32,450 nucleotides of DNA from Mycoemilia scoparia (lineage: Eukaryota > Kickxellomycota > Kickxellomycetes > Kickxellales > Kickxellaceae): NCBI GenBank assembly GCA_027575805.1, contig JANBPU010000180.1, positions 1 through 32,450 on the forward strand. Reading direction: 5' to 3'. Of this stretch, positions 28,591 to 32,450 are shown in pieces. The position numbers and the translations under genes were made by a program. Each line of letters begins with the position of its first letter. Positions within the stretch are counted from its first letter, which is position 1. The notes below the pieces were generated by a model. That model saw nothing but the letters and a program-made list of their open reading frames with translations. It was not told the origin of the DNA and did no database searches.

Positions 28591-29287
28591 ATGGCTGTAA
28601 GTACCCAGTGAATCTGCATGTTTAAATAGGCAGCGCCAGAATTTGTCATCAGCAGCGAGAGCTAATCCACCCACATTTTTCGTTTGTTCATAAAGCAAAG
28701 TGGTATTCAGCCCGATGCTTCTTGCTCCAAAGCTTTCCAACTCATAAAGCAGGGTGTTCCCAACGCCATCGTTGATACATTCAGCTTCTTTGACAGAGAC
28801 CTTTCCCCCGCCGAAGACCAGGAAAAGCTTTCTGCCGAATTGTCAGCTGTTGATTCCAAAAATCTCAAGAAAATAGTAAAGTTCATTATTTTCAAGCTCC
28901 ACCCAGAGGGCAAAAAAATTGTTGTTAGACACATTTCCAAAAACATCGATTACGAGGAATTCATTAAAATGCTTCCCAAGGATGAGTGTTGCTGGGCCAT
29001 TTACGATTTTGCCTATGAAACTCCTGATGGCCCTCGTTCCAAGCTTGTGTTTGTCTCATGGTAAGTTAAAAACCACCGCTACATTATTTAGCACCAACAG
29101 CCCAGCCGCTTATGTTATATTGATACTTTCTTAAAATAGGACCCCAGACACTGCTAAAATCAAGAGCAAGATGATGTCCGCCAGTAGCAAGCAAGCTCTC
29201 AAGAGCAAATTTGATGGTATTCACACCGAAATCCAAGCAACTGACTATGACGAGATCAGCTATGAGACCGTTTTGGATAAAGCCTAA
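28591..29287 (+). CDS. Cofilin / actin-depolymerising factor with an N-terminal-region insertion
   Basis: Three exons: 28591-28596, 28696-29060, 29140-29287 (172 aa). The first exon is only ATG GCT, matching the very short first coding exons of other fungal cofilin genes. The protein begins MAQSGIQPD (family MSRSGV) and has KFIIFKLHPEGKKIVV, WAIYDFAYETPDGPRSKLVFVSW, TPDTAKIKSKMMSASSKQAL (the long actin-binding helix) and ATDYDEISYETVLDKA. Cofilin severs and depolymerises actin filaments. Typical fungal cofilins have ~140 aa; this one has about 35 extra residues (about 22-58) between the first helix and the LKK-x-KFIIF strand, without stops. A cryptic intron there (donor GTGTTC at 28754) is possible but would delete part of the conserved strand entry. 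Intron 2 joins TGG across phase 2. Confidence 0.93.
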
Positions 29288-29497
29288 GGTCAAATAAAGT
29301 GGTCATTCTCCTTCACACTGTTGTCTATTTTTGCACCTTCCCTGAGTTTTGTACTAGGCCTCTTTGAAGAATCTACGTTTACACAATAAACTATCATACA
29401 AACCCCATAAGCCCAATTAAACATATGTGATATATTTAAAAGCAACAATGCGAAGCTGTCTGATTGTTCTTCGAAAACCAACAATAAATGATACACG

Positions 29498-30478
29498 ATG
29501 GTCCTATCAAACACATCCCTAGACTTTGAATCACTGACTCTGGATAACAGCCCAAGTCTTGTAAGCGAATCAGTTCTTGACTTACTTATCATAGAGGCTG
29601 TGCATACTATTGAAACAACAACCAAGGAGATATATCAAGAGAGAAAGAGAGGGGAGCTTGGTGCTTCGGGGTCCTTTAGTGGCGATGGTAGTAATTCTGG
29701 AATCCTCAAAGATGAGCTCCTTAGTGAGATATGCGAGAAAGTCGATGAGGTTGGCTATCATGCTGGCATAAATATCGCTGAAAGGTAAATGCCACCAATG
29801 TGATCCAGGGCAGCATATATATGGTTGGTTCCTATAACCATAGTCTTCTTACTTTAGGTTCAGCATCCTTGATAAAAGGCTAAATACCACTCTAGCAGTT
29901 ATAAAGTTTGTTTGCAAAGACATATGGTCTCTTTTGTTCAAAAAACAGGTTGACAATCTAAAGACAAACCATCAGGTAGGCTTTATCCAATTCATTGAAT
30001 CATGCCAATGCAATTTGTGCTTTAAATAACGCACCCACATATAATATGTACGCTAAATTCCTTGTATCTCTATATCAAGGGCGTATATATACTCCATGAC
30101 AGCAAATTCCACTGGTTTGTACGGATTTCTGGAAGTGAAGGCGGTCTTAAGGCTGCCCAGGCTGCCAGGCCAGTAAGTAGGATCCGTCCTATTATTAAAG
30201 AGTGTATATTAAGAAGTCTATATAACACAGTCTAACCAAAATGGGATTGCTTTACTCAAAGTATATGAGAATGCCATGCGGGATAATACGCGGAATATTG
30301 GAAGGGTTTGGCATTCGATGCACTGTATCTGCCGAAACTGCTGGATTGCCACAGTGTAAGACCCTCTTTATGTTTCTGATACTATTAACTAAAACTATAG
30401 TCAATAATGATACTGACTCTTTTGCCATATTTTAAAGGTACGTTCCATATAAAAATTGCTGGCGAAGGCTCATACTAA
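29498..30478 (+). CDS. TRAPP complex subunit Trs33 / TRAPPC6 (Bet3 family)
   Basis: Five exons: 29498-29784, 29858-29975, 30080-30172, 30262-30355, 30438-30478 (210 aa). TRAPP complexes are Rab-GEFs and tethers acting from ER to Golgi and in autophagy; Trs33 is a small core subunit. Family signatures appear in order: LDLLIIEAVHTIE, EICEKVDEVGYHAG, ILDKRLNTTLAVIKFVCKDI followed by WSLLFKKQVDNLKTNHQG, then PCGIIRGILEGFGIRCTVSAE and a short end CTFHIKI. All splice joins keep frame (phases 2, 0, 0, 1). A Ser/Gly-rich loop (GASGSFSGDGSNSG) in exon 1 is longer than in human TRAPPC6 and recalls the longer yeast Trs33. The stop codon lies 53 bases from the convergent COX19 stop, so the 3' UTRs probably overlap. 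Confidence 0.92.
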
Positions 30479-30531
30479 ATTCATCGGTATTTCTACCTCA
30501 AACCTTATACAATACCACGATTAATTTTCGC

Positions 30532-31001
30532 TTATTCGGATTTTTTTGAAGGGGGGTTGGGCTGTTGTCTTTCATCTTTCTTTTCATCAAAGAATCCTAA
30601 CTTTGGCCATTCCTCTCTATCCATTAAGCCTCTTTAACAGTTCACATTTGCAAGTTAGATATCTTTGATAGACCGTGTGATGTTCAGTGAGCTCAACTAA
30701 TATCATCCATGACGTATTGATCACTTACCGTTGCATACGACACTCCAGATATTTTTGACTAGGCAATCTGCACCTCTTGTTGCTGTTCTTGTTTTCTTTT
30801 AGACATCTTAAGTACTCTTTCATGAATTCAGTACATTCTCCTATGGCAATTTGAAATACTACGTGCAATAAATATACTCAAGATATTGGTATAGGTATCA
30901 TCTAAAGAACTGTTTCCTTTACCTTCGTGGTCTAAAGGAAAGCTGCCTCGATCTGGTGGTGTTGGTTTTATAGTAATTTGTGGGGGACCTCCAAAACTCA
31001 T
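30532..31001 (-). CDS. COX19: Cytochrome c oxidase assembly factor COX19 (twin CX9C protein)
   Basis: Three short exons on the minus strand: 31001-30923, 30840-30729, 30631-30532 (96 aa). No single frame reveals it, because each exon is below ~40 codons. The joined product begins MSFGGPPQITIKPTPPDRG, then SFPLDHEGEC (the COX19 signature, human/yeast SFPLDH-GEC). The twin CX9C motif is present: C-TEFMKEYLR-C and C-RLPSQKYLE-C, followed by RMQRGLMDREEWPKLGF. COX19 is an intermembrane-space protein, imported by the Mia40 pathway, that acts with COX11 in copper delivery to cytochrome c oxidase. Splice sites are canonical (donors GTAAAG and GTAAGT; acceptors CATAG and TAAAG), phases 1 and 2. An acceptor 2 bases further on would hit a stop, which fixes the third exon start. 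Confidence 0.93.
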
Positions 31002-31627
31002 TGAGTAATATTGTAGATATTTATATTTAAAGAATCGGCTTAAAGGCTGATTTGGACAATTTTAGGTTATGTTTGTAGTATCTATAGTTATCACTACCCT
31101 CGAATTATGGTACTTAGAGGATTAAGGTCTATTTGTTATAAAATGATGGCCACGTTCATGCTAGTCTATTAAGAAAAATGCACCTTGTAACGTATTGACT
31201 GTACCAGAAAGCTTTGCAAAGTTTACGGCTTAGATGCTAGCTTTTTTATAAAGATCCTGGTATATTGTTTTTTAACAAATACATTATTTAAATTACCAAT
31301 TGGTCAGAAATATCGATTTAAAGATGTCTTTAGTGCACTTTTGCACGAAATGAATTATAGGCTATAATATTAGTGTGAATGAGCAACATTTTTCTATTGG
31401 AATTCACTATAAATTTTTGACAAAAAGCATGGGGCACAGACAAAGTGCAGCTATGTATAGTGATAATATTATTATCATAGAGGTTAAAGCAACAGAATTG
31501 CATATCATTAATGAGTTTAATTTAATGACCCAAAGTTGCAAATGTTTGCTTCTATGTATTTTTGTGTCCATCGGGGATAGTTTTATTTATCAATCACCAA
31601 AATGGTAGACTATGAAAATCCTAGAGA
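31002..31627. other. AT-rich intergenic region
   Basis: About 630 bases between the COX19 start and the P1 stop, both on the minus strand. It should contain the COX19 promoter and P1 3' UTR. A 77-codon plus-strand frame at 31375-31608 begins with GTG, has no homology I recognise and is AT-driven. I see no further gene or repeat. Confidence 0.5.
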
Positions 31628-32114
31628 TTAGTCAAAGAGCCCGAAGCCCATGTCATCATCGGATTCCTCCTCCTCGGCTTCCTCCTTCTTTTCTTCGGCA
31701 GCGGCTTCAGCACCACCAGCAGCAGCAGCACCACCAACGGCGGCAGGAGCGGGAGCACCTAAAAACCAAGATAGCTCAATTAATATTCATCATAAAAAAT
31801 ACATATAAATGAGTCAATGTAATGTTTCTTACCAGCACTAAGGTCGGTGATGAGGTCAAGGACGTTCTTCTGTTCAAAGGCCTTGGTGAAAAGAGAGTAG
31901 TAGATGGGTTGGATGTCAGTGAAACCAGCGGCGGTGGTGACAGCCTTGAGCTTTTCAGCCTATATATGACAAATGAAGCATGAGACCTCGATCGCTAATT
32001 TAGCATTCAAATGCGCAATAAGTATGTATCCAAATTATTACTTACATCAATGGTAACCTCACCATCGGCAAGGATGATGGTGGCGTAGGTAAGGGCTTTT
32101 TCGGCAACGGACAT
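31628..32114 (-). CDS. 60S acidic ribosomal stalk protein P1
   Basis: Three exons on the minus strand: 32114-32046, 31959-31833, 31758-31628 (108 aa). The N-terminal helical dimerisation domain starts [19 protein letters not shown] and continues [20 protein letters not shown] and [13 protein letters not shown]. An Ala/Gly/Pro hinge and Glu/Lys-rich stretch lead to the universal stalk tail [12 protein letters not shown], which recruits elongation factors and is the target of trichosanthin-type and ricin-type docking in other species. The N-terminal pattern (S-x-x-x-x-A-x-x-Y-A-x-I-I-L-A-D) marks P1 rather than P2. Donors are GTAAGT and GTAAGA. Multiple introns are usual in highly expressed ribosomal genes of intron-rich fungi. 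Confidence 0.94.
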
Positions 32115-32450
32115 CTTTTTTATAATAAAGATTGGATGGATTGAGCTTTGCGAGAAGTAAGATTTAACTCGTAATGAGAACCACGCGCTTCAGCACTAGT
32201 ATATAGGGAATAGAGAAGGATTCATTTCAAACTATCAATGGATGCTTCAAGTATACTTGCCTCAAGCTTGAAGTTGATCGGTGTTAATCAAGTGATTTGA
32301 TGATCAGTATTCAAATCCTCACCAATACTCTTCATTTGAAGCCAAAATCATTGTGTGCATAAATAACCCATAGGGGATTGCTATTTGTACCCCCCAAAAA
32401 TTGCTATTTGTACCCCAAACCCATAATCGCACACTTTTTTCCCATCCTTT
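32115..32450. promoter_or_regulatory. Upstream region of P1 with a tandem repeat
   Basis: About 340 bases to the window edge, upstream of the minus-strand P1 gene. It contains the tandem repeat at 32377-32420. No coding sequence is seen, and no conventional TATA box is obvious; the first ~40 bases before the ATG carry a run ending TTTATAATAAAGA on the plus strand. Confidence 0.4.
32377..32420. repeat. Tandem 21-23-bp repeat ATTGCTATTTGTACCCC, two units
   Basis: ATTGCTATTTGTACCCC occurs at 32377-32393 and again at 32400-32416, each followed by a short C/A run. The pair is bracketed by ACCCATA on both sides (32367-32373 and 32419-32425). It lies ~260-310 bases upstream of the P1 start. It could be a paired factor site in a ribosomal protein promoter or part of a repeat continuing beyond the window. 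Confidence 0.65.

Noticed and set aside
30901..31010. Possible snRNA or tRNA-like hairpin around CTTTACCTTCGTGGTCTAAAGG
   Set aside because: On the minus strand this is COX19 exon 1 and its splice donor; no tRNA or snRNA signature was found anywhere in the window.
31375..31608. 77-codon plus-strand frame
   Set aside because: Starts with GTG, AT-rich, no homology or splice context.

Overview
The window looks like nuclear chromosomal DNA of a fungus, possibly an early-diverging lineage; I cannot place it more precisely. Three things support this: two RhoGEFs with the fungal DEP-DH-PH-CNH (Rom1/2, Rgf) architecture, short spliceosomal introns with GTAAG-type donors, TAG acceptors and occasional CTAAC branch sites, and a gene every 2-3 kb on both strands. 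Eleven protein genes are supported by recognisable protein sequence and two more by long open reading frames. No rRNA, tRNA, CRISPR or viral sequence was seen.

Layout. At 0.15-1.9 kb (minus) is translation factor eIF3d. At 2.8-7.4 kb (plus) is a Rho1-type GEF. At 8.3-9.5 kb (plus) is a four-exon gene for an EXD2-like zinc/HNH module without an exonuclease domain. At 9.8-10.2 kb (plus) is an NDUFA4/MLRQ-type mitochondrial inner membrane subunit. A 2.9-kb non-coding stretch follows, rich in palindromes and hairpins. At 13.1-17.5 kb (plus) is a second, diverged RhoGEF of the same architecture. At 17.8-18.35 kb is a cluster of small inverted-repeat elements. At 18.5-20.8 kb (minus) is an unrecognised coiled-coil protein with one C-terminal membrane segment. 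At 21.2-22.3 kb (minus, three exons) is mitoribosomal mS45 (Bot1-like). At 22.5-24.6 kb (plus, nine exons) is sorting nexin SNX4/Atg24. At 25.4-27.25 kb (minus) is a large disordered protein of unknown function. At 28.6-29.3 kb (plus) is cofilin with an unusual insertion. At 29.5-30.5 kb (plus, five exons) is TRAPP subunit Trs33. At 30.5-31.0 kb (minus, three exons) is COX19, which is visible only after splicing. At 31.6-32.1 kb (minus, three exons) is acidic ribosomal protein P1.

The genes do not form one pathway, but themes recur. The two RhoGEFs and cofilin concern cell wall and actin polarity. SNX4 and Trs33 concern membrane traffic. NDUFA4, COX19 and mS45 concern mitochondria. eIF3d and P1 concern translation. 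The large genes are intronless, while most small ones carry one to eight introns.

The most notable unexplained structure is a ~150-bp inverted-repeat element present three times (7911, 11028 inverted, 17933). A second, ~90-110 bp family is present twice in opposite orientation. Other points of interest are a set of 14-bp GGCC-centred perfect palindromes ahead of the second RhoGEF, a probable GC-AG intron in SNX4, the cofilin insertion, and the stand-alone EXD2 C-terminal module. Exon borders were inferred by eye from reading frame and family conservation, without transcript data.
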